Of a stretch of DNA of 64,000 nt, positions 32,783 to 45,264 are shown in pieces (position 1 is the stretch's first letter; each line of letters starts with the position of its first letter). Position numbers and translations under genes: made by a program. Location: positions 36,241,955-36,305,954 of the forward strand of contig OX155950.1 in the NCBI GenBank assembly GCA_944548615.1. The letters are read 5' to 3'. The notes beneath the pieces were generated by a model that ran no database searches, was not told the origin of the DNA, and saw only the letters and a program-made list of their open reading frames with translations. Source of the stretch: Micropterix aruncella (Eukaryota; Arthropoda; Insecta; Lepidoptera; Micropterigidae).

Positions 32783-33246
32783 ATAGGCACACAGGCGCAT
32801 ACTTAATACAAACTAAACTTTCTATAGCAGCGCTAGCACAGAATAACTTTCTTTGCTCAGTGGTGGTATAAAGGTGTTATTGGCAAAGCATATTTAGCGT
32901 AACTCTCAGAGCGCTCTCACGTTTTAATTATTTGTATGTTTTAGGCCCCAAATAAAAAATGTGGCTAAGCGTGACGCTAAAGAATTAACCAGTCAATTTA
33001 ATGAAATTTAAATAAAACACACTCACCGCTTACATTGCAGAGTAATCGCGCCTGAAAGTTTTCGAAATCAGTTTAAAGCCTTAATGTCCAAGGCATTGAG
33101 CCACTTTTTTTAGTCTAAATTGTAAATCGGTTCCTTATCGAGGGATTCGCTTAGAATTTTTTTTTAATTAATCAGTATTTTTCAAAAAAATCATAAAACT
33201 AAAAAAAACAGATATGGTCGCTTCCAGGTATCATGTCACCTTATCG

Positions 33247-33395
33247 AAACAGAGCGCTAGCGGCCTTCATTAAAAAGACGGTAGTTCACGCTGGCAACAC
33301 TATCCCGTCGTGTATTTCATCCTTTCAGAAATGCCACAATTAGTGAAGCAGTGCGTGCGACGATAGAGCCATCCGCTATCATAAATATCAATTAG
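33247..33395 (+). repeat. Repeat family C, copy 3
   Basis: GAAACAGAGCGCTAGCGGCC, then the common GTAGTTCACGCTGGCAACAC...GAGCCATCCGCTATC run, followed by AATATCAATTAGAGTCGGGC as in copy 1. Confidence 0.75.
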
Positions 33396-33832
33396 AGTCG
33401 GGCGGCGGGATTCGGCGCTAAGAGCGCGCCTCGTATATCGTCGTCCCGAGAGGCTACGCAGCCGACCAATGATCCGGAACCTTTATTTCGTGCCCCTGTG
33501 TACGTTTATCGTTTATAAACGTACTTTCGTATCGCCAACTTGCCCAATAAAGTCGGACTGCTTCCGCTGTGAATCATTCATCTCGGCCAATAAACGAACC
33601 GATTGTTCGACGTGCGTTTCCACCCTTCTTTTATTAAGTACAATCGAAAGTCAATTGTTTCTTTTCCTTTATATCACGATCGATGGGTGCTTTGAGATTA
33701 AAGGAAGGCTATCAGCTCCACGAAGCGATTACAACCTATACACGGTTAGTTTTTATCGGTGAACACCAGACGAGTGGTTGATTTTACACATCTAAATCTA
33801 TCTACTGTAACGTTTTATGTGTTCCTATGTAT

Positions 33833-33863
<31 letters not shown>

Positions 33864-35299
33864 TTTCATAACAAATCAACATTACAGTTTCTACCAATCC
33901 GTTGATATGCAATATACATACACATAAATATTTTTAAAAAAAATAGAATTCTTACAAGTACATACATAACATGTTTAAATAAGCGTTAAATACAAATACC
34001 GGCATTAAGAATAGAAAAACTTACAAACTGCAACGAAACCGCTCTATTATTGAAGTTTATTTACGCGAATTTGTACTATGTTGATATTAGTTAATCAAAA
34101 CAGCGTTTTGGTGGCCAATAAGAGATGTCTACCTATTATTAAGGGATAATGTAGCTACAAGGAGCATAGGGCGCCAGGCCACCGAGCGCTGGGCGGTTCG
34201 TTGGTTGTGCAAGCAGATCCTGTACCGGAAACAGGCTTCTGCGCGGCGAATTTACGGTAATACAGGGTAACACCGCTTGAGAGGCTGGCTGCTCATTCAA
34301 GGAAGTTTGTCGGAGAAGGGTCGTGGGGGAAACTCTCAGCGAGCGCGGATCTGCGCGTTATTAAAAAAGTGCGGTGTCCTGCGTGAAGTGAGACTCGGCT
34401 TGATGAGGCGTCCGGTATGGGGAAAGGAAAGAAGCCTAAAATTTGGTGAACTTCTGCGTTTCTGTATATCGAGATACAACTATATTTTTCTTTATTTCTG
34501 GCTCGTAATCTGATTCTCGAGATCGACCGGCGGGTTGGGACGATAGGAGAGCGACGGCGACGGCCAGACAAATTCAGCGGAACCGTGACCAGCGCCCTCT
34601 CTACGGGTGATCCGGCTATTACGGCATACTATGCTCCGCACCGTGACCGACAGATGGCGCTTTGCGGGGAAGCCGTCGGCCAAGAAATAACTAATCGATA
34701 TTATTAAAATAAAATACGGAATTGTATGGAACGGGAATATATCCCAAGGAATTAGGAAAATTAAATAAAATCCGGGGTATTAAATAAATGAGAAAATCAA
34801 TAATTACAAAATAAATAAGGATAGATAACGAGGGCATCGGAGTGAGAATACAAAGGAAGCCGATGGTGGGAAACTACTGATTAAAGGAATATATTTGTAT
34901 TGGAAATGGGTGAGGAATATGCCACGGATGAAAAAAAAACGGAAAATTATAATTCACAAACTAGTTAAGGAAGGAAGATAGAAGATATTTTTTTTGCAGG
35001 AGTATTAATTTACTGTTTCTTGGGAGCGCTCCTCCACGATGGCGAACAACGGAACGGAATAAACTAGGTATACCAAAAAATAAAAAAGGCGATTGAATAT
35101 TACTAAAGGAGGAAAAAGAAACAAAGATATTTAGGTAAGGTAACTAGAGGGAGAAGGTATATGAACGGAAGAGGATAATTAAATATATATTTCTTTTTTT
35201 TTTTTTTACTTTGTGTAGCCCCTTTTTACCCCTTTATCCTTCATAAAAAAAAATGAAATTACAACTCAATGTTAAAGTGGTTTAAAATATGCGCTTTAT
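33396..35299. other. No gene recognised; (TTTA)n at 33828-33866
   Basis: Short open frames of 60-97 codons lack motifs. AATAAAG near 33548 could be a polyadenylation signal of an unrecognised LTR. The only clear item is the TTTA microsatellite. Confidence 0.45.
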
Positions 35300-35915
35300 T
35301 TATATTTTTTTACGACATAGGAAAGGTAAAATCAAGAAAAGTATTGAAAACAAATATTCATAATTATATTTTACAGTCTTATTTTACGAAAGAGGAAACG
35401 TAAATCGAGCCAAAAATATTTAAAACAATATTTAAAGTTGTATTTTACAGTTTTATTTTACGAAATAGGAAAACGTAAATCAAGGTAAAAATATTTAAAA
35501 TGATGTTTAAAATTATATTTTACAGTTTATTTTACGAACGAGGAAATGTAAATCAAGATGAAAACGTTTAAAACAATATTTAAAAATTATATTTTACAGT
35601 TTCCTTTCTAGGAAGAGGAAACGTAAATCAAGATAAAATATTTAAGATGATATTTAAAATTATATTTTACAGTTTATTTTACGAACGAGGAAATGTGAAT
35701 CAAGATGAAAATGTTTAAAATAATATTTAAAATTATATTTTACAGTTTCATTTTTACGAAAGAGGAAAAGTAACTCAAAACGAAAATGTTTAAAACAATA
35801 TTTAAAATTATATTTTACAGTTTCCTTTTTTATGGAAGAGGAAATGTAAATCAAGATAAAAAAAAAATATTTAAGAACGATGTTTAAATTATATTTTACA
35901 GTTTTATTTTACGAC
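35300..35915. repeat. Tandem array of about eight ~75-bp units
   Basis: Each unit carries TATATTTTACAGTTT, then TTTTACGAA.GAGGAAA.GTAAATCAAGAT, then AATATTTAAA. Units repeat near 35367, 35442, 35517, 35590, 35665, 35740, 35812 and 35893. The first is the most degenerate. It has the unit size of a minisatellite, not a CRISPR: the repeats are imperfect and contiguous. Confidence 0.85.
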
Positions 35916-37049
35916 CTTTCACCCCAGCGGGTTGTGACCATTATTTCTAATCTCGCTCTTTTATGGCGAATATTAGTATTAAATATTTATGGTACAGAAT
36001 GGGTCTGGATTTCTTGTTCTTTTAGAAATTACGATTGCTTAATACTATTATCGCACCGTACTTATCGCACCAACCTTACCGGAACCCGTGAGAATTTTCT
36101 AGAAGTTTCATTTGGGTAAGATATAATGAATTTTAGGGATACCTATTTCAGCGTATTAGGAAATCACACCATTATAATAAATAAGGTACTTAATAATTAA
36201 TTTTTTATATGCGAGGTAGGTCACGTTCCTTCCGAAAGACCCCTAGCCAAACTCCGTCTACCTTGCGTCCGGTTTGTACAGCCGGTTTTATATATAGAAT
36301 TTAATTATTTTTTTAAAACAAAGAAAATAGAGAAAGTGGAAGAACCAAGAACCGAAAATATGCAAAAAATGTGTGAGCCCCAACCGGGTTGTGTCGCGCT
36401 ACCTCTCTTGTATAATGAAAAAAAATGTATTAAGTATTTTTCTAGATAATTAAATACTTATATGGCCCTACGGCCTGCCAAATTTACAAACGAATACCAC
36501 AGTATTCCGATATAAATAACGAGAACTAATTATATAAGAAAATGAACATGACATATACTATGAGATTAATCCCCATAAAGAAATAAAGAGAAAAAAATGA
36601 AATCCTACAAATTAACCAAAGAAAGAAGAAGAACCAACATAAAAAAAAAACAGTCCCCAAACCGACGGTGCGTCTCTGTAATGACGGAAATCACACTATA
36701 GTTTCTGGAGACATGAGCTAAGTATCATCTATATATAATTAAATTCCTACCTTGGAAATCTGAGCACTGAATCTAACACATTTAAAAATTCTTTCCAATC
36801 GGCAAAAACTAGAGTGACTCGAAGTAGGGTTTTCTTCTATCTGCAATGGCGGCCCGAGGCGCGACCGCCCCAGACCGCCTTCAACCCAAAAAGTGATGAC
36901 CGGCAAGTATGTTTCTTTGTCCGGCTCGCAACTATCGGATACGATTTCTACCTACCTAATGGCCTTCTAGAATGTTCCAAAATGAATTAGTGCGTAGAGC
37001 GCGTCTGAATTTATTTATAGAGAGCGTTTGGCACTCATTGTTTGACTTT
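35916..37049. other. No gene recognised
   Basis: Contains GCGGGTTGTGACC (35930) and ACCGGGTTGTGTCGCGC (36388), possibly related edges. No coding sequence seen. Confidence 0.45.
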
Positions 37050-37454
37050 AATTATTTTAACTTTTATTTATTTATGTTTAATATTATCTATTGCTTATGA
37101 GAAGAAAGGACACATCGTAGATGGTTGCAACACAGGGTGTTGCAAAACTTACAAACTTACAGTACATAAGAGTGAAAACAGTTTATATTATTCTGCCATA
37201 AACAAGTAGCGCAATGCCCACACCTTGAAGAGATGCGGGCTCGCTGTAAAAATATCAAAGTCTGGCGCTGTCGAACATAGCGCATTTATGTGCCGCAAAG
37301 CTCGTGTAAGCAGACTCCATCGACTTAGGTTGGTGCGCGAGGACGGCTCCGCAAATAGATTGTATTTTAGTGTCCTAAAAGTTATGTGAAAACAGGTAAC
37401 GTTTGAATATCCGGCATCAGATATCGAGAGAAACATTAGTTTGTCAGATATCAA
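37050..37454 (-). pseudogene. LINE ORF2 C-terminus plus 3' UTR
   Basis: The 88-codon minus frame (37188-37454) reads PSSRTNLSRWSLLTRALRHI then NAL, ...FDIF..SPHLFKVWAL. This is the closing pattern of CR1/Jockey-like LINE polymerases: P..RTN...S...R....N.L....DIF..S...FK. The following minus-strand sequence ends in AATAAATAAAAG near 37060 as a likely 3' end. The copy is severely 5'-truncated and lacks the RT core. Confidence 0.55.
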
Positions 37455-38198
37455 GAGAAACTTGGTCGGAATATTCGTATAATATTATGGTAGAGTATAA
37501 TTTAATATTAATTAATCAAAATTCATCAATTTATAAACATTCATAAAATTCATGAAACAAATTTAAAATAATGAATTCCTAGATTAGAATCTCACACATT
37601 GGATGGGGAATATGGATTTTTTATTTTTAATTTGTATAGGAATGTATGGATCAATAAACTAAACTAAATTAAACGAGACAGGTAATAGTCCTGCATGATG
37701 GGTGTAATAGTAGAGTAACATCCCCAAAGGTCTCGCAATTATGGACCATGGCTTTTTAGTAATATAGTGTTTGAGCGATGCACAGAACTGCATCTAGTCG
37801 CAAATCACGTCTCACCCTGTTGGTATGACGCCATTTTCAGTGGGGGGAGACTTGCATACAATCTTTTTGTCGCGTGGGACTATTCATCCGCAAGGACACG
37901 CCTCGCACACATACACGGTTGTGACTATGAACTGTGGTACAACCAACCCAAAAATAGGCCTGTGTACCGACAGCTGACTGTCGTGGCGTCGGACGGACTC
38001 CAGCTGGCCGTATTTCTTTTCCGGATTGTTCGATCATCGCAAAAAAGTTTATTTTAAAGTGGTTTTCAACATTTTGTGTAAGTCACAATGGGTACTCACA
38101 CAAAATGATTCACACACAATGGGTAGAACAGTAGATAATTAAATTTAATACGTGAATTTCAATAATTAAAAGAAACTGATTATATTCACCGCTGACTA
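37455..38198. other. No gene recognised
   Basis: GATATC.AGAGAAAC is duplicated at about 37418-37462. ACATTTTGTGT...ACACAAAATG forms a small hairpin at about 38070-38108. The 96-codon frame at 37767 has no motif. Confidence 0.45.
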
Positions 38199-40578
38199 TA
38201 GTACGGCCAAAATAAACGTGCCCCTGGAGTCATAAATCATTAGGCCGGACCTCTCGCTCACACTCGCTGTCTTTCGCTTGCACTATGGGGATGCGTGTTT
38301 TAAAAATAATAATAGCAGTATCGACGGATTATCGATGTATGGATGGAATATCGATGGATTATGATGGATCGATGGCTGGAACGATATAGATGCCAAGATA
38401 TTATAGATTATGATGAAAATTTTCGATGGATTTATTTGTAATAATTGGTTTAGTAAGTTTTAAACTCATTTAAATATTAAGAAAAAACGTAAATACAAAC
38501 TAACGTATACATGCAACAATAAAGTGAAATAAAACTTTAAAGAATATTAAAAAAATATTTACATTAACCTAAAACTTATATTAAAATGTAACATGAAACT
38601 AAGTACTAAATATTACAAATTACATTTTAACAAAAAATACAATTATAGGTTGGTCAGGCTAAACAAATATATATTAAAAAAGCTATATTCTACTCGTCAT
38701 CTGAACTGCTGTCGCTGCTATCTTGTAGATTTATAACCAAACGGTGCTGGTCTCTGTAAATATATTTTTCAAAATCAGCTCTTTGGAGATCTTCCGCGTG
38801 TTTAACACACTTGGCCCAATTTTCCTGTGTAACATTTTCGACGGCTTCGTGAAACAATTTCTCGACATCTGCTAAATTAAACGTATTGTTCTTCGAAGCG
38901 ACTTCTCCTTTAACCTGAGCCCAGATGAGCTCAATAGGATTATATTGACAGTGGTATGGTGGTAAGCGTATCAATTCGTGTCCTAATTCGTTTGCCAATT
39001 GATCCAAAGCATACACTTTCGAAGGATTACTTGCTTTCACCTTACGTATTAACTCTTCTACAATCTCGACTTTTAAAAAACGTTCGAACCACTCCATATA
39101 TGTGTCACCATTCATTTCTGTATGATAGTCTAAGTTCTTAGATTTCACCGCTCTAAACAACAATTTAGCCTCTGGAACAAAAACAGTCCTTGCAGACCCA
39201 GCATGACAAAGAATAAGCCTAGATCCTTTTCCGGATTTCTGGTTCCTGAATCCGCCTTCATCGTTTTTGTCGTGCCACATACGTCTTCTTGAATGATTCT
39301 GGTTAACCCAGGACTCATCGAGGTAAAATCGGGATCGAGAATCATTGGTGCTAATTAAGTTGTGCATTTTTCTTAAAAACTCCATTCTGGCATACAATTT
39401 CACCCTTTCCATTAAATATTTCCGACCGTCGTCTCCATTTCGATATTTTTAACCTATACTCTGCAAAATGGTTTTCATGGAACTTTTCCCGCATTTAAAT
39501 CCAGGTATGGCATCCTTAAATTTGTCGAGTACATTGTCCACTTTAGGATATTCTCCGTTAGGTATCATAATATGATGTGATGATACGTCTCAGCACATCG
39601 ATGTCGAAGTTATCTAAATTGGTTACAGTTGCCGGCTTCTTAAACGTCTCTCTTGGTGTAGTAGGAAGCCCTGATTGTAAAACTTCTTGTTTTATTTTTT
39701 TGACAGTCCGCAAAGATACTCCACAAATTGACGCCGTCATTTCTTGAGGTTTATTAAGATTGATGACAGAAATTTTTGCATGGTCTCTTTTAAGTTCGTC
39801 AAAAAATGTTAAAACGTTAAGGATAAGACACCGAGTTTGTATGTTAATATCGCCCTTCAACTTTAGTAATTCCACGTTACAAAATACTGTCTCCATTGAG
39901 GGTTGTAAATCCTCCTTAGTTGCACTGTTAGAAATTATACTGCACCGCACTGCTCGACAGACAAACTCTAACTGACTGCCGGCAAACTACAATTGATTAC
40001 AGAGCTACATTTAATTAGGTGACAATGACACAAATGCTTGAATTTGGTCGTTAAATATTTTGCAATCGCTACTTTTATATATCAGAATATTTCAATCCAT
40101 CAGTTATGTATTTCGCAAGACTGTAATGTTTTGGCTTAGTCATTATTGATTTCTCTTGAATTCCCTTTAATCCCTGAATGCTTATTATAATGATAGCGAT
40201 GAAAGCGACACAAAGAATTTCACTTTTAATGCCATTTAAAATAACAAATCAAGATACTACTCCACATTTTTAAAAAAATGGTTAAAAAAACGATTTCTAT
40301 AAAAAAAAAATCCCGATGTATTTTTGTACGACATTCTAATTAATAAATATTTTTCATTTTGTTCGGCAACATTATAGGGAATTCAATAATGTAAGAAGTA
40401 TAAATGTAAGCAATGATACAATGTCTACGCAACTACATATAAGTTTTTAAGAGAATAAATTATTTTATTTGATTTGAGTAAATTATCGATAAGCAACGTC
40501 GACTTGTTGGAATCCTTACGCGCGTCGTCCGGCCTAATGCTTTATGACTCCAGGTGCACGTTCATATTGGCCCTACAA
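38199..40578 (-). mobile_element. IS630/Tc1-like DNA transposon, complete ends, inactive
   Basis: The 2380-bp element has ~52-bp inverted ends: TAGTACGGCCAAAATAAACG at the left and the inverse of TTGTAGGGCCAATATGAACG at the right. Both continue into CTGGAGTCATAAA.CATTAGGCCGGAC. A TA target duplication flanks both ends (38197-38198 and 40579-40580). A single transposase relic occupies 38690-39950 on the minus strand. TCGATGGATTATCGATG-type repeats lie inside the left end (38320-38430), possibly transposase-binding or local expansion. Confidence 0.9.
38690..39950 (-). pseudogene. DDE (DDE_3/IS630-type) transposase, broken
   Basis: The minus-strand N-terminal frame (39558-39950) has a helix-turn-helix-like stretch, PQEMTASICGVSLRTVKKIK. 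A frameshift follows at the TAA near 39558, then NGEYPKVDNVLDKFK, GFKCGKSSMKTILQSIG and one in-frame stop. The catalytic frame (38690-39412) then begins. It holds FYLDESWVNQNH, the first catalytic Asp, and later LPPYHCQYNPIELIWAQVKG with the final acidic residue. The usual MDNAxYHS block with the second Asp is missing between MEWFERFL and VEIVEEL, an internal deletion of several dozen codons. An acidic tail (SSDSSSDDE) ends it. Frameshift, stop and lost Asp together make it non-functional. Confidence 0.85.
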
Positions 40579-41091
40579 TAGTGCCGGTAGATAAAGAATG
40601 AAAAGACCTGAAGGGTCGTACGGTAGATACTCGCAGAAAGAGTTTCCGATATCACAGATAAAATTATTTCCTAGGGACGTTTTCGGCTGGAATCTTATGA
40701 AAGAAACTGGTCGCGATAGCGTTCCTCTAAAGCGTATATAAATAAAAATGTAAATATTCTTTTTTTGTAAATCTACGATAAATAAAAATGTAAATTGTAA
40801 ATATACGATAGATCTTTAGCGATTACTGTGAAATTCTGACGCAGCATTGCATTCGAATACGTGCGTGTTTCTATACGTACATATATATAACCTACCATGT
40901 AGATGTCACAACTGTCGTAAAATCAGGTAAAAACATGTTTTTCTAAAAAAACACAGCAACGCGTAGCCGGCTACAGCTAATAAATAAAATCGGGGTCACC
41001 CCGAGACTGTCCCGGAAGGTAGACAAAGCACCTCCATATCACCCCCCCACCTCCCCAACCCCCGCCATTTTAATCTGACTCATTTGTAGCA
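40579..41091. other. LINE-tail fragments, no gene
   Basis: ACACAGCAACGCGTAGCCGG near 40961 resembles ACTACAGCAACGCGTTCCGG at 44563, a LINE tail word. It is followed by a family E start (CGGGGTCACCCCGAGACTG) and a C-rich run. Confidence 0.4.
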
Positions 41092-41815
41092 AATGGTTTC
41101 GTGCAGCTTGGGTCACAAGATCCAATGTGTTCTCGGATCGGCTCAACCCGCGATTCAGCTTCTATTCAGAAGCCTCCTCGTGTGGAAGGCTACCCAGGTA
41201 AGACTCTCGGGTCTCAGGCCTCAAAGCTGGTGGACCGGTTTCTCCCGGCGGGATTGCATCCCGGCGCCACTGGACGGTTCGCGCACCGTTCGGCGACGCC
41301 AGTCAGTTGTGCACTCTGACTAATTGCTGAAGGAGTCTGGAGACTATGGAAATATACTGTCTTCTAAGCAGCGGGATGGATGTTGACCTATTGTCATACC
41401 ACTATTGAAATCACCTTAGGCCCGTGTGGCACTACGGGCAAAGAATGTTTGCAATACGGCAAATCCCAGGTCCGCGATAAATTCAAATTGAATTACCGCT
41501 GTAATACAACAGGTAGAGGCCGCGTAAGCGATTTTGGACCTGTAGCTAGTCGGGAGGATGGAGGTATCCTGAAGGTTAACTCCAGACGAAGATATCCTAC
41601 CAAAATTGTTAGTTAGACTGCGACGCTGCCCGCTGCTTACTTTTTCCAGTGCCTCGCCGTAAGGCGTTCGTCTCTAACGGGCTGTTGGCGAGCTAGACAG
41701 TAGATTGTCTTATCTCTAAGCCTTCTACGCGCATTCCACGGCTGAAAGAACGATCACATATCTCTTTATACCAGCCTGGGTTGACGGGTTCGCCCGTTGT
41801 AGTCGACACCGCCCT
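41092..41815 (+). repeat. Repeat family D, copy 5 (near full length)
   Basis: Begins GTGCAGCTTGGGTCACAAGA, then CTCCTCGTGTGGAAGGCTAC, GCGCCACTGGACGGTTC, GTTGTGCACTCTGAC, GAGGCCGCGTAAGCG and GTAAGGCGTTCG. It ends GGGTTCGCCCGTTGTAGTCG. It carries both the 5' block of copies 3-4 and the 3' block of copies 1, 7 and 8, which ties all copies to one family. Confidence 0.7.
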
Positions 41816-41989
41816 ACTGACTCGTTTGTATGTCCCATGGGGGCTGTATTTACACCAAAACGCTGATGCTGAAAAATCTAAGAATCAATTCCGGACGAGC
41901 CTCCCATGAGGTACTCGACGGTTTCTACATACTGAAAACATGAATTACAGCGTATCTTGCATACATCGGTACTCTTAGGAGTCCTAAAT

Positions 41990-42130
41990 GAATTCTTGAC
42001 CAGTCTATTTTCACTTAATGAATAAATGAATGAATACAATCTTTATTGCATTAAAAAATATTTTATATTAACATTTAACCTAACATTTAACACAACTGGC
42101 GGGTTTATAAAACAACATTATACACGATAT
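41990..42130 (-). repeat. LINE 3' end with (ATTC)n tail
   Basis: On the minus strand the sequence ends GCAATAAAGATTGTATTCAT then TCATTTATTCATT. Short ATTC-type tails are known for CR1/L2-like LINEs. A similar tail is at 49776-49905. Confidence 0.5.
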
Positions 42131-42747
42131 CTAATACTCAACCATTGGAGATACACTTGGAAGTTTTAAGGTGCATGCAGTAGAAATAAAGATTGCATAA
42201 CAATAAAAATCTAAACTTCTCGGCAAACGCCTTTGGTTGACGTTACGCGCGGGCGAATATTGACGAATTTCTCGCAAGTGTGAACATCTGCGTCGGCGCA
42301 GTAGAAGACATATGGCGACCAGGGACATTACTCGCCTCGATTTCAATTTTGTTCTATGAGAATCTACTGTCTGGTATACTGTGCCGTGGATATAGAACAG
42401 GGATCAGTAACCGTTACGTACGTGAGAGGGTTTCCTTTTTTGAGCGGCACTTCTCTTTCTTCTCAGCACGGCTGTTCTTCTTGTGGTTCTTAAGTTGCTG
42501 CTATCCGGAACAATAGATCTGTACAACTATAAACGCTGTACTTCTATTGAGAACATCACATAATCGCCATATTAACAGAGAAAGAGTAAGATAGAATCAA
42601 AATTTATGAAGAGAGATTTAAGGAGTATTGGTCTGACCTGATCGGAATGGAAGGTCATGAATTCTTAGAAGGTTTAACTTCTGAAGATAGAGAGAGGCCG
42701 TGGAAATGAACATTTGAAAGCAGTGCTAAAATATACATATTTCTGAA
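42131..42747. other. No gene recognised
   Basis: A 34-codon stretch at about 42608-42708 reads like protein (YEERFKEYWSDLIGM...) but has no family I know and no convincing splice context. Confidence 0.4.
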
Positions 42748-42750
42748 ATC

Positions 42751-43491
42751 CTGACACACGTGCTCATAAAAATCATGTTTATTAGTATGTTTAAAACTGG
42801 CATGCTCTTCAACTGTACACATGTTAGGCATACTTGTTTAAAGCATTCTCTTGAATAAGTGTGTTCAAAGCAAACAACTGAACACATGTGCTAGTTTAAC
42901 GCACATTCTCGGTCAAAAGCTAGTTCCACAGTCCCATCCACACAGAACTCAACTTAATAATCCTAATGCTGGCAACGAAATTGTTTGAGAAATTATTGGG
43001 GAAAAAAAAGGAAATAAAAAAGAATTATTTTATTTTTATTTTTATTTTATTTGGGTAAGTAGTTGTATAAATGGAAGAGAAACCCATGAACCAAGTAATC
43101 GATTGTTGGTAAATATGCGAGACGAAGATGTCAGCTGTTATAAAAATCATTTAAGCACGCTTCCGCACAAATTTTATAACAATTGAGTGAATTTTGAAAC
43201 AATTTCTGAAATTGAGTGGATTATACAAAAACAAGACACTCGTATACGAAATGCCATTCCGGGATAATCATGCATTAGCATGCTCATAAGCAAACCTGTT
43301 CAATCGTGCACATGAGCACACCCCCCTTCCACTCGCGCTACAGTTAGCACGCTCAAAAATCAAACAACTGTTTATTTTTGAACATACTCTAAATTAGCAT
43401 CGTTATTAGTAGCAAAGTTTTCACAGATGCCACTAAACGGCAATTGCTTAAGTATAGCATGCTTTTGCGCTATTAATTAGCATGTGTGACA
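42751..43491. mobile_element. Possible TIR element rich in GCATGCT-type motifs
   Basis: CTGACACACGTGCTCAT at the left is similar to the inverse of the right end, CTGTCACACATGCTAAT. Between them CATGCT/CATGTG/GCACGCT-type words recur at least ten times near both ends, for example GCATGCTCTT, TTAGCATGCTCAT and TAGCATGCTTTT. Such clusters could be subterminal transposase sites. No transposase and no clear target duplication were seen. Confidence 0.4.
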
Positions 43492-43594
43492 GTATCATAA
43501 TAAATCAATTGGCAAGCGATGAATATATCAAAACTCCTATCAATTGAGCTCTTTTACATTCATTGGAAATTGGAAATTGCGATTATAATTCTTA

Positions 43595-44010
43595 GGCTCG
43601 ATTGAGATCGGCCTTTCTGAATTTGTAAGGGCTCAGGTCGTCTCAATAACACAGACAAATTTCATTATGAATAACTCAACGTCAGAATAATAATTCAATG
43701 TGATTTTAATTCTATTCATATGAAAACCAAGCCCAGACTGAAGTATCGATTTATTATTCTAAAATACACTACTGTGATTACAGAAGTGTATTACTACACT
43801 ATGTGATTACTAAAATACACTACTGTATTACGAGATTAAAAATTTCAACAACATTTTTGAAGAAACCAAAAAAAAACATATCCCAAATTTCAAAATTTGT
43901 TTATTTTGAAGCTAAATTAAGGACAATTTTATAGTCAGTAGTGCTATTTCATCAGAGAAAACGTGAATACAGTGACGGAATGTGCAAATGCGAGTTGTAC
44001 TCCAGGTAAT
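43595..44010 (+). repeat. Dispersed repeat I, copy 1
   Basis: Shares CAGAATAATAATTCAATG, GAAAACCAAGC.CAGACTGAAG, GAAGCTAAATTAAG and CGTGAATACAGTGACGGAATG with 45265-45785, in the same order and orientation. Confidence 0.7.
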
Positions 44011-44063
44011 ACAGGTGGTGTAAATAAAAGTGGCCTATAGAACCGAGTTTAAAGTTACAAATC

Positions 44064-44212
44064 AGGTGTGCGCGTCAATCATTCACGTTTAATCGTATCT
44101 ACTGATCAACTCAAACTGACACAGCCCGCACTAAGATCTGAACTGGTTTCGATCACGTGGTGTGCGTACACGTGGTGTGCACGTCAATCTTTCACGTCCA
44201 ATCGTATCCACT
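44064..44212 (+). repeat. 38-bp direct repeat pair
   Basis: GTGTGCGCGTCAATCATTCA (44064) recurs as GTGTGCACGTCAATCTTTCA (44175), each followed by CGT..AATCGTATC.ACT. GCCGCACCCTGTATA follows, a common border word of insect repeats. Confidence 0.65.
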
Positions 44213-45264
44213 CGTCCGGGCGACTTTTATTTGCCGCACCCTGTATAACCACGTCTCTAAGATACTATATACAGGAGATATGTTCGTTGTATCACTTATA
44301 CATAGTTGGAGTACTACATCCCCCCAATTTTCATGAAATAATCATTTTCTAATCCTCCATCTCTATCATCAATTGTTGCACACTTGACTGAAGGGGTTAA
44401 ATTTAAGTATATTATGTTAAGAAATTTAAGTAAACTTATAAGGCAAATATTGCATTATTATAATATATACCGCTCCTGTGTGTGTTTTAATACGTGTGGG
44501 TTTTCATATACCTATTATATAGATTTTATACCTGCGATAGGTAAAAAAATGTTTTTTTGAAAAACTACAGCAACGCGTTCCGGACAGCTAGTAAAATATA
44601 AACGTAAAAGTCCATCACGTGACCTTTCTCACAAGTGCAAACACCACTATGATACGATATTCCATCATGGAATGCCAGTTCCTGTCTTCCGGCTTCATCA
44701 TCAGACCTTGAAACCTAATCGTGGTCAAAGTTCATTCCAAGACTTTTCTAACAAGTCCAAACACAGCTATGATACGATGTTCCATCATGAAGTTCCAGTT
44801 CATATCTACCGACGCCATCATCAGATCAGTTCGACAGTACCATATTATTGTATTGTCATCAGAACTACATTTTATTTAATTTATTTTTTTATTGAATAAC
44901 CATTTTTTTTTAATACAGCTTTGTATAAAATCCAGCCAAGCCTAAGGCTTAGATTATGATAGGGTGACTTTCAGTGCAACTTTAGTGGCCATTTTGACCA
45001 TATTATAACATATCTGCTGCATTATCTCCTACATTAGTAAGGATTAGTCGGCACAGAAAGCCACCTCCTTGATAATATTTACATAAAATGATGAACGTAC
45101 TTAATGCTATTAAAATAAAATATTAATCTTATTCGTATCATACAGCTGCCAATTTTCATGAGGCTACGATCCTTGGAAGATGGTTAAATTAGTTACCTTA
45201 GATTCCATTACATAGTTAGTTATATACAGGTCGACCTAATAAAAGCGTGTTAAAAAAATGGGCA
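44213..45264. other. LINE-tail fragments, no gene
   Basis: ACTACAGCAACGCGTTCCGG with CAGCTAGTA at 44563-44594 marks a LINE tail. ATGATACGATRTTCCATCATG-type sequence is duplicated at 44648 and 44768, with CATCATCAGA words after each. Confidence 0.45.

Noticed and set aside
33396..33780. LTR or exon around AATAAAG at 33548
   Set aside because: No TG/CA borders, partner LTR or target duplication could be found.
35300..35915. CRISPR array
   Set aside because: Contiguous imperfect 75-bp units without spacers, in a eukaryotic context.
42608..42708. Host exon (YEERFKEYWSDLIGM...)
   Set aside because: Only ~34 codons, bounded by stops, with no matching exons nearby and no family recognised.
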